From positions 227,483 through 291,482 of the forward strand of contig DF970689.1 in assembly GCA_001270045.2 (NCBI GenBank): 64,000 nt of DNA, written 5' to 3'. The position numbers and the translations under genes were made by a program. The stretch's first letter is position 1, and the number at the start of each line of letters is the position of its first letter. Below are positions 1 through 9,308 of this stretch, piece after piece. Source of the stretch: Bacteroidales bacterium 6E. Lineage in GTDB: Bacteria; Bacteroidota; Bacteroidia; Bacteroidales; Prolixibacteraceae. The notes beneath the pieces are model-generated. The model worked only from the letters and a program-made list of their open reading frames with translations, searched no databases and had not been told where the DNA came from.

Positions 1-1128
1 TTTTCCTCGGTGACTCCAACGGGGATCAGGAACATATTCGGACCAAACAATCAGATTATCTTGATATCCTACTGATTCGCTAAAAATCTGGCCGGGAGTT
101 AATAAATATTTTTCATTGCCGGTTTCATCGATCTGTATAAATTGACTGATCTTTTCATACGTCGTTTTCAGGGCAACAATATTTCCATCGGGCAAGACAT
201 GAATGTACTGATAATTGGCATAATTTTCAGAAGGACGACTAACCGTTCGATATATTTCATCATTGTACCGAAAATCGTCTGATGTCCATATCTGCGCCAG
301 ACTATCAAGGATAGACCGGTATAATCCTTCCTGATTCATCCCAGTTTTGGTGCGAAGCATCCTGTTGACAGGTGTTAAGCTCAAAGGCTTTCTTGATACA
401 TTGTCTAATACACTGTTCCATATATCAGCTCCGTACTTTGCCCTGATTTCTCCTGAAAGAAGGTACCCAAGTTTGTAATGGTCAGGGACATAATGTTTGT
501 ATGATCCATTAAAAGCTTTATCAAAGCTGAATACTCCCTTTTCCACAATCTGGGCTTTGTGCTCCATGAGAAAAGAAGGAAGTCTTCCCCGACCATGATT
601 GCTTAAAGCAGTCTCTGCCATCACGGCATCCCCTTCAATTAACCAGAATGGCAAGTAGGCTCCTGTCACAAGTGCGCTTATCTGCTCACCGAAAAGAATC
701 TTCAAGAGTGATGGCAGTTGCTGATGGATTTTATCAATTTGAATAACATGCCTGAATTCATGTATGGCCAGTTGTTGAAGCCAATCCTGTGCATAAATTT
801 CCTGATGGGGCGGTGTAAAAAGTTCCATTCTACGGGGGGCCCAACCGACTAATCCATTTGATCTTACGGTATGGGTATGAAACAAGACCGATATTTTTCT
901 GGGGTTGTGGTCAAGTGTCTTGCTGCCATGCTGATACACCATCTCGAAATAATTCGCCAGAACCTGCGCTTTCGACTCAAAATCATCAGGGAAAATCAAC
1001 TGAAAATTCTCGGTATTGATTTGTCGCCACTTTATACCAGCGGGATCCTCCCCTGTAGCAAAATATTGAGGGTAAGCTGTCAGTCCGGTAAAGACTAAAA
1101 TGAATGCGGCAGCTATTGTTTTTCTCAT
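1..1128 (-). CDS. Secreted HEXXH metallopeptidase, 3' end cut by the window
   Basis: An open frame of 376 codons runs off the left edge without a stop, so the C-terminus is missing. The first ~20 residues are a signal peptide (MRKT, then a hydrophobic stretch ending TAYPQ). Residues 123-127 are HEFRH, a zinc-binding HEXXH motif, and residues 162-172 (WLIEGDAVMAE) offer the downstream glutamate expected of gluzincins of the peptidase MA/M1-like type. After about residue 290 the sequence becomes beta-propeller-like (YIHVLPDGNIVAL, then QIDETGNEKYLLTPG), as in Bacteroidota peptidases carrying TolB-like repeats. It lies 116 bases downstream of the LuxR-type regulator on the same strand. The zincin assignment is from motifs; substrate and exact family are unknown. 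I chose the ATG at 1128 because it begins a clean signal peptide. Confidence 0.82.
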   Translation of the reverse strand, partial: MRKTIAAAFILVFTGLTAYPQYFATGEDPAGIKWRQINTENFQLIFPDDFESKAQVLANYFEMVYQHGSKTLDHNPRKISVLFHTHTVRSNGLVGWAPRRMELFTPPHQEIYAQDWLQQLAIHEFRHVIQIDKIHQQLPSLLKILFGEQISALVTGAYLPFWLIEGDAVMAETALSNHGRGRLPSFLMEHKAQIVEKGVFSFDKAFNGSYKHYVPDHYKLGYLLSGEIRAKYGADIWNSVLDNVSRKPLSLTPVNRMLRTKTGMNQEGLYRSILDSLAQIWTSDDFRYNDEIYRTVSRPSENYANYQYIHVLPDGNIVALKTTYEKISQFIQIDETGNEKYLLTPGQIFSESVGYQDNLIVWSEYVPDPRWSHRGK

Positions 1129-1244
1129 CGGTCGATATTGTAATGTAAGCGCTGAAAATAAGTTCAGATTTAAAAAGAACCATACAAAAGACAAAAAAGA
1201 TTTTGAGGATGCAAAATTCAACTCCCATAAATCTTTTTCCGCAC

Positions 1245-2189
1245 TCATTTCTTGTCGATTGACGCAATGTTAAGGAGTTGAACCCTATTATTCACACCAG
1301 TTTTGGTATATATACGATAAATATGGTCCTTCACGGTCTGAACTGTTATGAAAAGATCCTCTGCAATCTGACGGTTTGTTTTTCCTTTACTGATTTCCAT
1401 GATTATTTCTGCCTCACGCCTGGTAATTTCAAATTTTTGGCAGAAAGCTTCAAACCCAGATGTTGTTGGCAAAGTTTGGGAAGTCACTTTCCGGGTTTCG
1501 GTATGAAAGTGAAGAACAAGCAGTAACCCTGACAGAAACAGGGTGACAATAACCAATAAAAAGATATAGGGATGGTTATCGGCCATAAATAGGATTATTG
1601 AAGTTGAAACCAGTGTTGCAATGGCAAATCCATGCATAAATCCATATCGACTCCATTTACCAAGGATTTCATTGCTCCTTTTCAAGATATATAAAAGGTA
1701 TACGGCACAAATAATGGATAAATTAATCACCGACAACATGCGAAAAAACTGTCTATGGAAGTTTCCAGTACCAGAAAGCCCATTAATTAGAAACACTCCT
1801 GTCGGTAAAAGCAGTAAACAACCAATAAACCATGCGTATGACATCCAGCGGGGAATTTGAAAAGCATGAAGTGCTAAAAAAAACCGAACCAGCATATACC
1901 ATGAAACCAACAGAAATGGTAATCCAACATAGGGTTGAAAAATCAGGATCCGATTCTTGATATCCGTATCAATTCCGATATCTTTCAAAAGGTGATTGAG
2001 GGTAAAGTAGCCCCAAATTCCGAAGATTAAAAAAGCATCCCAAAGTAACTGCTGGTAAAACAACCATTGGAATTCATGTCTGCTACCTTTTTCGAGTAGC
2101 TGATAACTTATCATGATTCCGACAGCCACCATTGCTGATGTCACGATAAACAAAAGGCTGTATAAAATAAGTTGCAGGCTGATCATCAA
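1245..2189 (-). CDS. Membrane-bound LuxR-type transcriptional regulator
   Basis: The protein has 314 residues. Residues 1-230 contain about seven hydrophobic segments separated by short polar loops and no recognisable sensor domain. Residues 254-308 form a LuxR/FixJ helix-turn-helix (ITRREAEIIMEISKGKTNRQIAEDLFIT, then VKDHIYRIYTKTGVNNR). So the DNA-binding domain is tethered to the inner membrane, an architecture known in Bacteroidota but with mostly unknown ligands. It is divergent from the membrane protein at 2335, and the shared intergenic region holds a large inverted repeat that is a plausible binding site. The DNA-binding role is well supported; the signal and regulon are unknown. Two ATGs (2189 and 2186) are possible starts. 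Confidence 0.88.
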   Translation of the reverse strand: MMISLQLILYSLLFIVTSAMVAVGIMISYQLLEKGSRHEFQWLFYQQLLWDAFLIFGIWGYFTLNHLLKDIGIDTDIKNRILIFQPYVGLPFLLVSWYMLVRFFLALHAFQIPRWMSYAWFIGCLLLLPTGVFLINGLSGTGNFHRQFFRMLSVINLSIICAVYLLYILKRSNEILGKWSRYGFMHGFAIATLVSTSIILFMADNHPYIFLLVIVTLFLSGLLLVLHFHTETRKVTSQTLPTTSGFEAFCQKFEITRREAEIIMEISKGKTNRQIAEDLFITVQTVKDHIYRIYTKTGVNNRVQLLNIASIDKK

Positions 2190-2233
2190 TATTGATTTAT
2201 CATGTAAATGTACAACGACAGATACAAATTTTA

Positions 2234-2280
2234 CTGACTACTTTAGTAGGAATATGAATGATTCCTACCAAAGTAGTTAG
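2234..2280. promoter_or_regulatory. 20-bp imperfect inverted repeat, candidate operator
   Basis: Arms 2234-2253 and 2261-2280 are reverse complements at 18 of 20 positions around a 7-base centre (ATGAATG). The inner core is CTACTTTAGTAGGAAT against ATTCCTACCAAAGTAG. No T-run follows on either strand, so it is not a terminator. It sits between the divergent LuxR-type regulator and the membrane protein gene and abuts the -33 region of the candidate promoter at 2301. Dimeric binding by the neighbouring regulator is an inference. Confidence 0.6.
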
Positions 2281-2300
2281 GAAAGAGACAGGCAGCACCT

Positions 2301-2308
2301 TAAATTTG
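2301..2308 (+). promoter_or_regulatory. Candidate -7 box (TAAATTTG) for the 2335 gene
   Basis: TAAATTTG matches the Bacteroidota -7 consensus TAnnTTTG. It would start transcription near 2315, leaving a leader of about 20 bases before the ATG at 2335. There is no good TTTG -33 element; its place is next to the right arm of the inverted repeat, which would suit an activator-dependent promoter. Confidence 0.42.
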
Positions 2309-2334
2309 ATCAGAAATCATTAAAAACAATTAAC

Positions 2335-3024
2335 ATGACAACAGGAAACTATTTCTCGATTACTCCATCTATCGAAGACGCATTGTCATACGGATGGAAA
2401 AAAATTGGAGAACAATTTTTGCCATTACTGGCAGTCACCATCATTCTTGCATTTCTGCATGGTCCTGCCAGTTTTACCTACAAAGAAGATTCTTTTCAAT
2501 TTTGGCATCTGGCCATCTTGCCGATTTTTATGGCGTATGGATTCTTATTTTGGCCTGTGATCGATTTTGGAGGAGATTTTCTATTTCTCAGAGCGATCAG
2601 AAACGAGAAAATTGAAATTGTGGAATTATTTGACGGCTTCAAAAAGAAATATCTGAACATAGTATTGGCAAATCTGATTACAGTGGCATTGGTAATCATG
2701 GGATTCATACTTTTGGTTATCCCGGGCATTATTGTCCTCTGCCGGCTTGTGTTTGTCTCCTATCTTGTAATGGACAAAGGGCTCGAACCTATCAGGGCAA
2801 TTGAGGAAAGCTGGAGGATGACGCGTGGGCATGGTTGGACAATCTTTGGTCTTGCCATCATTTCGTTTTTTGTTTTTATCGCCGGACTTATCCTTTTATT
2901 TGTTGGAGTGTTTGTTTCGTTGATGTTGATACATGCCTCCTTTGCAGCACTCTATCAGGCTATATTAAATCAGCAGGAAGGCAGTGGATACTTCCCGATA
3001 ATTGAAACTACCATTACAGAATAA
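2335..3024 (+). CDS. Multi-spanning membrane protein of unknown function
   Basis: This 229-residue protein has about five to six hydrophobic segments (around 30-45, 60-85, 110-150, 170-215). The central piece has a PGIIVLCRLVFVSYLVMDKG motif followed by EPIRAIEESWRMTRGHGWTIF. That 'A-x-x-x-S-W-x-x-T-x-G-H' helix between membrane segments is typical of the loosely related DUF975/YciC/glycerophosphodiesterase-membrane-domain group. It has no signal peptide and no catalytic motif I can name. It is divergent from the membrane-bound LuxR regulator, from which it is separated by an inverted repeat, so it is the likeliest target of that regulator. Family placement is from memory of the motif, not from a search. 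Confidence 0.8.
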   Translation: MTTGNYFSITPSIEDALSYGWKKIGEQFLPLLAVTIILAFLHGPASFTYKEDSFQFWHLAILPIFMAYGFLFWPVIDFGGDFLFLRAIRNEKIEIVELFDGFKKKYLNIVLANLITVALVIMGFILLVIPGIIVLCRLVFVSYLVMDKGLEPIRAIEESWRMTRGHGWTIFGLAIISFFVFIAGLILLFVGVFVSLMLIHASFAALYQAILNQQEGSGYFPIIETTITE

Positions 3025-3053
3025 AAGTTCTATTTTTTCAAATTCAACGAAAT

Positions 3054-3092
3054 AAAAAGGTCCCGGTATTTGAATGACCGGGACCTTTTTTT
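3054..3092. terminator. Bidirectional rho-independent terminator
   Basis: The stem GGTCCCGGT (3059-3067) pairs with ACCGGGACC (3077-3085). It is flanked by AAAAA on the left and seven Ts on the right, so it can end transcripts from both sides. It lies between the convergent membrane protein gene (plus strand) and the M28 peptidase gene (minus strand). Confidence 0.9.
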
Positions 3093-3113
3093 AGTCTTTA
3101 CTTAAGCTATGTG

Positions 3114-4901
3114 TCATAGTTGAACAATCAAAACCAAGGGTTTACCATCCCGCATGACATCAATTGATATGGTCTGACCTTCTTCGAAGGTATTCATCCT
3201 ATTCATGTAATCATAGATGTTACCCACTTTATTGCCGTTTATTGCCGTTATGATATCACCTTTCAAAATTCCGGCAGTATATGCAGGTTTTCCTTTTGTA
3301 ACCGCGTCAATTCTTAGCCCGTTTTTCTCCTGACCTGCAAAATCAGGCATAACACCTAAAGTCACCTTCATCCTGCCTCTGGTGCTTCTTCTTGCTTTTG
3401 AACCAGCTTCATTGAAAGTCAAACGTTCATCTCTGCCGGAAATTTCTTCAATAATCCTCCAGGCATAATTACTCACCTCCATAATACCAGTATATTTCAA
3501 CTTGTCCGCATCATCGTCAGGTGTATGATAATCGGGATGCGCACCTGTCGAAATAAAGAAAACAGGTATATCCTGCATATAAAATGCTGCATGGTCAGAA
3601 GGGCCAGTCCCCTCACCCGATAAGGATAGTTCGAAACCGGGATTCAGCAATTCGAGGATTTCTTCAGTTTCAAGAGATGTTTTGGTCCCTCCAATACTCA
3701 AGGCAGGCGCGTTGGGGTCAAGCCTTCCAACCATATCGAAATTTATCATGGCAATCACGTTTTTCAAATCAACAGGAGGATTTGCCGTAAAATAGGTCGA
3801 GCCGACCAATCCCATTTCTTCCGCACCAAAAGCCACAAAAATCAGACTCCTTCTGTTTGAACCGCTTAAGACAGCCCTTTCGGCCACGGAAATGACTGCA
3901 GATACACCTGAGGCATTGTCATCTGCTCCGTTATGTACCGCCAAAGTATCGAGCACACGGGATCCCGAGCCGGGTCCGCCAACACCTAAATGGTCATAGT
4001 GTGCCCCAATTACCAGATACTCATTTTTCAAAATTGGATCCGTACCCGGTAACATCGCAACAATATTATAAGTATTAACCTGCTTCAAAACCACATCAGC
4101 CTGAGCCACAATCTTTTGACCTGAATCGAAGGATTTTGGCATAAGGTTCTTGTTAAGATATCCCTCCAATTCGGCAATTGTACTCCCCGACTTTTCAAGA
4201 ATTAAATCCGCCACCTTCCGGGTTACCTGAAGAACCGGCACATCATAGGTACTGCTATTCTTGTCATAAAACATGCCTTGTAACTCATCCTTCTCGTTAA
4301 ATACAGGCCCTCCTGTAAAAATCACCCCTGCAGCACCATGGTCAATCGCGTTCAGAACCTTATATCTCTCCTCTGCATAAAGTGCAAAAGGACTGGATGG
4401 ATTATTGATATCAGGATCACCTTTTAATAAAAGCACCCACTTACCTTTTACGTCAATCCCCTGAAAATCATCCCATTGCAAGGTATCCTTGTTAATTGTA
4501 AAACCATAACCAGCAAAAGCGACCGAGGCAGAAAGCGAATTGTTTCCAGAGAAAGAATATGGCAGGAAATCTTCTTTAGCTGTAAACTTTAAATCATTAA
4601 ATGACATATGGTTATCTACACCCATTTCAACTGAAGATATCAAACTGAACTCCTGAAGTCCCTGATTGAATAACAATTGCAATCCAAGGTCTGAAAATTG
4701 CTTTCGAATATACATGGCCGACAAAGAATCACCCGGTTCACCTGATTTTCTGCCTCCCAGTTCATCTGATGCGAGATATTCAATCACATTCCTGATCTTG
4801 TCAATTCTGCCTTGTTCCGATTGTACCTGACCGAACACTACAGATGAACAAATCATCATCGTGACCAGGGAAAATGTAAATTTTATGCTTGTACGTATCA
4901 T
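3114..4901 (-). CDS. Secreted M28-family zinc aminopeptidase with PA and PDZ domains
   Basis: Residues 1-25 are a signal peptide ending VVFGQ. Residues ~120-255 look like a protease-associated (PA) domain inserted in the peptidase. The M28 catalytic core has all its zinc and catalytic positions: H301 in GAHYDH, D327 in HNGADDNASG, the E361-E362 pair in FGAEEMG, D389 in NFDMVGR and H459 in DYHTPDD. Residues ~515-595 are a PDZ domain (GKPAYTAGILKGDIITAING). The enzyme should remove N-terminal amino acids from peptides in the periplasm or outside the cell. It is transcribed alone, divergent from the VWA gene, and ends at the bidirectional terminator. The family is certain; the preferred residue is not readable. 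Confidence 0.95.
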   Translation of the reverse strand: MIRTSIKFTFSLVTMMICSSVVFGQVQSEQGRIDKIRNVIEYLASDELGGRKSGEPGDSLSAMYIRKQFSDLGLQLLFNQGLQEFSLISSVEMGVDNHMSFNDLKFTAKEDFLPYSFSGNNSLSASVAFAGYGFTINKDTLQWDDFQGIDVKGKWVLLLKGDPDINNPSSPFALYAEERYKVLNAIDHGAAGVIFTGGPVFNEKDELQGMFYDKNSSTYDVPVLQVTRKVADLILEKSGSTIAELEGYLNKNLMPKSFDSGQKIVAQADVVLKQVNTYNIVAMLPGTDPILKNEYLVIGAHYDHLGVGGPGSGSRVLDTLAVHNGADDNASGVSAVISVAERAVLSGSNRRSLIFVAFGAEEMGLVGSTYFTANPPVDLKNVIAMINFDMVGRLDPNAPALSIGGTKTSLETEEILELLNPGFELSLSGEGTGPSDHAAFYMQDIPVFFISTGAHPDYHTPDDDADKLKYTGIMEVSNYAWRIIEEISGRDERLTFNEAGSKARRSTRGRMKVTLGVMPDFAGQEKNGLRIDAVTKGKPAYTAGILKGDIITAINGNKVGNIYDYMNRMNTFEEGQTISIDVMRDGKPLVLIVQL

Positions 4902-5045
4902 ATTCTTGATTTTGAATGGTTAAAACTAATAAATGTTCTGTAGGGATAATTGTCATGAACCATTGAATTTTCCTGATATTTATTCATAAACAGTTTAAAT
5001 ATTCCCCACTTTGCTAATTTTACAGGCTCATCATGTCTTGAATTC

Positions 5046-7139
5046 GTGGAACTGGTTTTTGGCGAGAAATATGGAGTTTGGATTTTATTGGCGGCAACCA
5101 TGGTTGCTGCTGGAATCACGCTATTGATGTATTACAAAAGTAAAGACACGACCGAGCTTACTTCTTTTCAGAAAAGAACACTCATGGGATTGCGCTTTAT
5201 ATCAGTGTTCCTGATTGTATTTTTACTCGGTACGCCCCTCCTGAAAACCATAAAAAAGATTGTCCAGAAACCAGTCATTATTTTGGCTATCGACAATTCT
5301 GAATCCATGAAAGGTTATGGAGATCAGGATGACGCCAGGTCAAGAATACCAAACCTGATATCCGAGTTAAGAAATAAGTTTGAAGACAATGCGGATTTCA
5401 TTGGATATACATTCGGGGAGAAACTGACCACTTTGAATCCCGAGCCTGGGTTTAATGAGAAGCGATCTTCATATGGCAATGCCATTCAGGAAATTTATAA
5501 CCGGCATTTCAATCAAAATATAGGTGCATTGATCATGGTTGGTGATGGCATTTACAACCAGGGAGAGAATCCGGTAAACACTGCCCAAAAGCTGAATTTT
5601 CCGGTTTACACAGTTGGACTTGGCGATACAACTGTGTATCAGGACACCCGAATCAACGATGTACGAATAAACCGAACCGCTTTTCTAGGCAATCGTTTTC
5701 CTGTTGAGATTGACATTAGCTACCAGGGCGTCACAAATCCATTTATTGATCTTAAGATCCTTCATAACGGGAAGACTGTTTATTCCGAGACAATACAAAC
5801 CCCGCATAAGACAGGCTTCCGTACCATCCAAACCTATCTCGATGCTGATGTAAAAGGGCTCCAGTATTATACCGCCGTCCTTGAATCATCCCAAGATGAA
5901 CGAAACAAAGAGAATAATTCCCATAAATTTGTTATTCAAGTCCTTGAGAACAAGCAGAAAATCCTGATTATTTCCAATGGCGTGCATCCAGATGCCGGAG
6001 CCCTAAAAAATGCACTCCAAAGCCAGGTAAACTACGAAGTTTCCCATTTCACCTCAGAACCATATCCATCTGACATCAAACTATACAACCTGGTAATTCT
6101 TGAGCATATTCCTTCCGTTTCCCAATCAGGACGTGAGATCATTGAAACCTGTAATGAACATCGTATACCCATATTGTTTCTTGTAGGGGCACAGACGCAC
6201 ATTCCCCAGCTCAATCTAGTATCAAAAGGTATCCGGCTAGAGATTCAGGCAGGCAATTTCGAGGATGCCCAACCCTATGTAAATGAAGGATTCACACAGT
6301 TCACCTTAAGTAACAATTTACGTGATATTTTCGACCGGTTTCCTCCAGTTAAAGTCCCATTCGCCCGGTACGAACTTAGCCCTGAATGGTCTGTAATTGC
6401 AAATCAGAGAATCCGAAACATTGAAACCGACCGTCCTGTTATGGCTGTCTCAAACCAGGATGGACATAAAATGGGAATTATTTTCGGTGAAGGATTTTGG
6501 AAATGGCGACTTTACGATTACTTGTCGAACTCTAATCATGATTCATTTAATGAATTGTTTGACAAATTGGTACAATACCTGGCGCTGAGGGATAATGAGG
6601 ATAATTTCATCGTGAATTTCCAACCGGTTTACCAGGAAACGGAACCTGTCCGGATGACTGCCGAAGTATACAATGATGCTTTTGAACCAATTACCACCCC
6701 AGAAGTCAGGATTATTCTAAAAGACTCATTGCAGCAGGAATTCAGCTACCTATTTGACAAGGGAAACCAATTCTATAGATTAGATCCCGGGTTAATGCCA
6801 TCAGGACCCTATACTTTTCAGGCCACCACTGAAATCGGAGATAAGATTTACAGTGAGGTGGGAGAATTTGCGGTGATGCCCGTTAATTTTGAACTGCTTG
6901 AAAATCAGGCAAACCACAGGGTATTATATCAGATAGCCTTTCAAACAGGCGGGAAATTTTATCAACCCGAAGAATTACCGTCTTTAATCGACGATATCCA
7001 ATCCAACTCCAACATAAAACCTTTCCATTATTTTCAGAATATGATGAATGAGATTCTGAACCTTAAATGGATTTTCTTTGTAATATTAGTGTTGATGAGC
7101 GTGGAATGGTTTTTGCGCAAATTCTGGGGAATATACTAA
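5046..7139 (+). CDS. VWA-domain inner-membrane protein
   Basis: The protein has 697 residues. Two membrane helices (about 10-30 and 48-66) precede a von Willebrand factor A domain with a complete first MIDAS motif, D83-x-S85-x-S87 (DNSES). A further MIDAS-type aspartate lies in IMVGDGIYNQ. A segment near 305-400 (KILIISNGVHPDAGALKNAL, then NLVILEHIPSVS) resembles the glutamine-amidotransferase-like fold that often follows VWA in Bacteroidota proteins. A last helix is at about 672-692. The start is GTG; the next ATG at 5100 would cut into helix 1. The stop codon overlaps the ATG of the following lipoprotein by one base, so the genes are probably translationally coupled. It resembles Bat-type proteins, but no MoxR ATPase is nearby. 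Confidence 0.85.
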   Translation: MELVFGEKYGVWILLAATMVAAGITLLMYYKSKDTTELTSFQKRTLMGLRFISVFLIVFLLGTPLLKTIKKIVQKPVIILAIDNSESMKGYGDQDDARSRIPNLISELRNKFEDNADFIGYTFGEKLTTLNPEPGFNEKRSSYGNAIQEIYNRHFNQNIGALIMVGDGIYNQGENPVNTAQKLNFPVYTVGLGDTTVYQDTRINDVRINRTAFLGNRFPVEIDISYQGVTNPFIDLKILHNGKTVYSETIQTPHKTGFRTIQTYLDADVKGLQYYTAVLESSQDERNKENNSHKFVIQVLENKQKILIISNGVHPDAGALKNALQSQVNYEVSHFTSEPYPSDIKLYNLVILEHIPSVSQSGREIIETCNEHRIPILFLVGAQTHIPQLNLVSKGIRLEIQAGNFEDAQPYVNEGFTQFTLSNNLRDIFDRFPPVKVPFARYELSPEWSVIANQRIRNIETDRPVMAVSNQDGHKMGIIFGEGFWKWRLYDYLSNSNHDSFNELFDKLVQYLALRDNEDNFIVNFQPVYQETEPVRMTAEVYNDAFEPITTPEVRIILKDSLQQEFSYLFDKGNQFYRLDPGLMPSGPYTFQATTEIGDKIYSEVGEFAVMPVNFELLENQANHRVLYQIAFQTGGKFYQPEELPSLIDDIQSNSNIKPFHYFQNMMNEILNLKWIFFVILVLMSVEWFLRKFWGIY

Positions 7140-8194
7140 TGAATATGCTGAATATTTTTCATCGTTTCAAAGCATGGGGAGTGCTAATACCGGCATTATT
7201 GCTGGCTTCATGTAGTTCGGTAAGTTATTTACCCGTTGAAATATCTCATGTTCCAAAAGAAGCACTGGATCCTGGAATCCAAAGCCTGACACTGATAAAC
7301 AGGGTCGTCGACAGTCGTTTTGAAGACTATCGGGGTGATTCTCTCCAACAAACATTTTACAAGAAGCAATTCAAGGCCGACACCCTTCTTTATGATATAA
7401 AAGCAGCCGACACACTGGTAATTGCCCTTGGCAATCTCCTCTTTGAATCAGGAAGGTTCGATATTGTCATTCCTGAGGAACGGATTATACGTGATAAAAG
7501 CAATTCCTTTTTTCCAACGATGCTTGACTGGGATTTGGCTGACACGATCGTAAAGAATTTTGACACAGATGGTGTGCTTTCTCTTGACATGTTCAGGACC
7601 CGGATCGTGACTGATTACAAAAAGGAAACACTGTTTGACCAGTCAACCAGTGAATTTTTTGCCGGTTATCATGCCCAAATGGCCGTAGCCTATGAATCAT
7701 TGTTCCGGATCTATTATCCATCCCAAAAGCAGGTTCTCAAAAATATCCTGATCAGGGATACTCTCATGTGGGAGGATTTTGATTATGAAATCAGGCCTTT
7801 GTTTAACCGGTTTACACCCGTAAAACAAGCCATGGCTGAAGCAGCCATTCATGCCGCATTACGACTGTCTGAACAAATCGCTCCTGTATGGCAGCGTGTA
7901 AATCGCAGCTATTTCGATAAAGGACATGCTATGCTTGAGCAAGCAGGATTGGCTGTAAAGTCTGGTGATTGGAATACCGCCATCCAAATTTGGACCAATC
8001 TGGCCAATTCTGATGTTTCAAAATCAGTTTTGAGCAAGGCCCAATATAACCTGGCATTGGGCTATGAAATTACAGGTACCATAGACGAAGCTATCGAATG
8101 GGGAATCAAGTCGTACAACACACAGTACCGCCCCATTACCTACAATTATCTGGAAATATTGGGTTTGCGAAAAAAACAACTTGAAATAAAGTGA
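7139..8194 (+). CDS. Outer-envelope lipoprotein, tandem paralogue 1
   Basis: This protein of 351 residues has a lipoprotein signal peptide with lipobox LLAS-C25. I chose the ATG at 7139 because it overlaps the preceding stop codon (TAATG) and starts the lipoprotein signal; a longer in-frame start at 7067 lies inside the VWA gene. The mature part begins YLPVEISHVPKEAL and the C-terminal third has helical, TPR-like character (AGLAVKSGDWNTAIQIWTNL, then AQYNLALGYEITGTIDEAIE). The next gene shares the overall plan, so the two are tandem paralogues. They resemble Bacteroidota DUF6340-type lipoproteins by recollection only. The function is unknown; the coupling suggests action with the VWA protein. 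Confidence 0.82.
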   Translation: MNMLNIFHRFKAWGVLIPALLLASCSSVSYLPVEISHVPKEALDPGIQSLTLINRVVDSRFEDYRGDSLQQTFYKKQFKADTLLYDIKAADTLVIALGNLLFESGRFDIVIPEERIIRDKSNSFFPTMLDWDLADTIVKNFDTDGVLSLDMFRTRIVTDYKKETLFDQSTSEFFAGYHAQMAVAYESLFRIYYPSQKQVLKNILIRDTLMWEDFDYEIRPLFNRFTPVKQAMAEAAIHAALRLSEQIAPVWQRVNRSYFDKGHAMLEQAGLAVKSGDWNTAIQIWTNLANSDVSKSVLSKAQYNLALGYEITGTIDEAIEWGIKSYNTQYRPITYNYLEILGLRKKQLEIK

Positions 8195-9225
8195 AAATAA
8201 AATATTTCCACCTGTGTGGATTTTTATTGGTATTCCTTTTCACTTCATGCACTGTTTATCGGGAACTACCTATTGAAGTGTTGAAGCCCGGTAAATTAAT
8301 GTTGCCGACAGATTCACGCATTTCCCTCATATATCGAAATTTTAAATATTCAAACGATACGACAGCCAATTATTTCAGGAAAGACTTTGTTCCTGTATTC
8401 GACAGTGAAAACGCCAAACTTGACATCGACAGCATTATCGCGGCGAAGAGTCTCGAAACATTGTACGAAATTTTTGAGGATCATCAGGTTGCCAGTTCAA
8501 TTGACGTCCATAAGTATAATTATCTGCCTTCCATGAAGGGAGAACATCTGGCACCACTCAATCCTGATATCATAAGAAATTTAGCCAGAAGTAACCAGGC
8601 TGACTATATTGTTTCCCTGGAAACGCTTTCTTACCTCTACTCAACTTATTCAAGGGAAACGGTCTCTCAGGCCTGTGATGTTGTATTGGCTGGAATTTGG
8701 GCAATCTATAATGGAAAAACAGGGTCAATTATCACTCATCTTCCACAGGTTGATACATTGTACTGGGACCATTTCGATGACATGGGAAAGCGTATACAGG
8801 TTCCCCCTCGCCTGGAAGCCCTGAAAATGGCTGTTGAAGAATATGTACATACATTTGGTAATGAATTCATAACAGACTGGATTACAACGCAAAGGGTAAT
8901 CATAATTCCACCGGTTGAAGAGTTCCGTCAGGCAGCCGTCCATGCCTATAGCCATGAATGGGATGAAGCAGAAAAATACTGGCAACGGTATGCCGATGAA
9001 CGATTTGGCCGTCTGGCGTTTAGTGCACGGTTTAATTCAGCGGTGAAATATGAAATGTCGGATGACCTGAATGCAGCCTTAGATTGGCTGGATCAAGCTG
9101 AAGAGACTGCCAAACGTTACAAAAACAGAAATGATCTTGAACTCTTGAAATGGTATTCAATTATCCTTCAGGAACGCCTAACCGATATGGAAAAGCTAAT
9201 AAAATTAGAGGAATCCCAGAAATGA
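8191..9225 (+). CDS. Outer-envelope lipoprotein, tandem paralogue 2
   Basis: The protein has 344 residues and starts with GTG at 8191, overlapping the TGA of the preceding gene (GTGA), a classic coupled junction. The signal peptide ends in lipobox LFTS-C20. The mature N-terminus (ELPIEVLKPGKLMLP) parallels that of the upstream lipoprotein (YLPVEISHVPKEAL). The C-terminus again has a TPR-like pair (AVHAYSHEWDEAEKYWQRYA, then RFNSAVKYEMSDDLNAALDW). It is the last gene of the VWA-lipoprotein-lipoprotein operon. I do not recognise a catalytic motif; the most that can be said is a lipid-anchored envelope protein with helical repeats. Confidence 0.82.
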   Translation: MKIKYFHLCGFLLVFLFTSCTVYRELPIEVLKPGKLMLPTDSRISLIYRNFKYSNDTTANYFRKDFVPVFDSENAKLDIDSIIAAKSLETLYEIFEDHQVASSIDVHKYNYLPSMKGEHLAPLNPDIIRNLARSNQADYIVSLETLSYLYSTYSRETVSQACDVVLAGIWAIYNGKTGSIITHLPQVDTLYWDHFDDMGKRIQVPPRLEALKMAVEEYVHTFGNEFITDWITTQRVIIIPPVEEFRQAAVHAYSHEWDEAEKYWQRYADERFGRLAFSARFNSAVKYEMSDDLNAALDWLDQAEETAKRYKNRNDLELLKWYSIILQERLTDMEKLIKLEESQK

Positions 9226-9308
9226 AATCGCTTCCAATTTTTGTCCCATAAACCTGCAACAGGTTGATTCAGATTAAAATTGGCCGGATCAACAAGAAAT
9301 CAAAAGGG

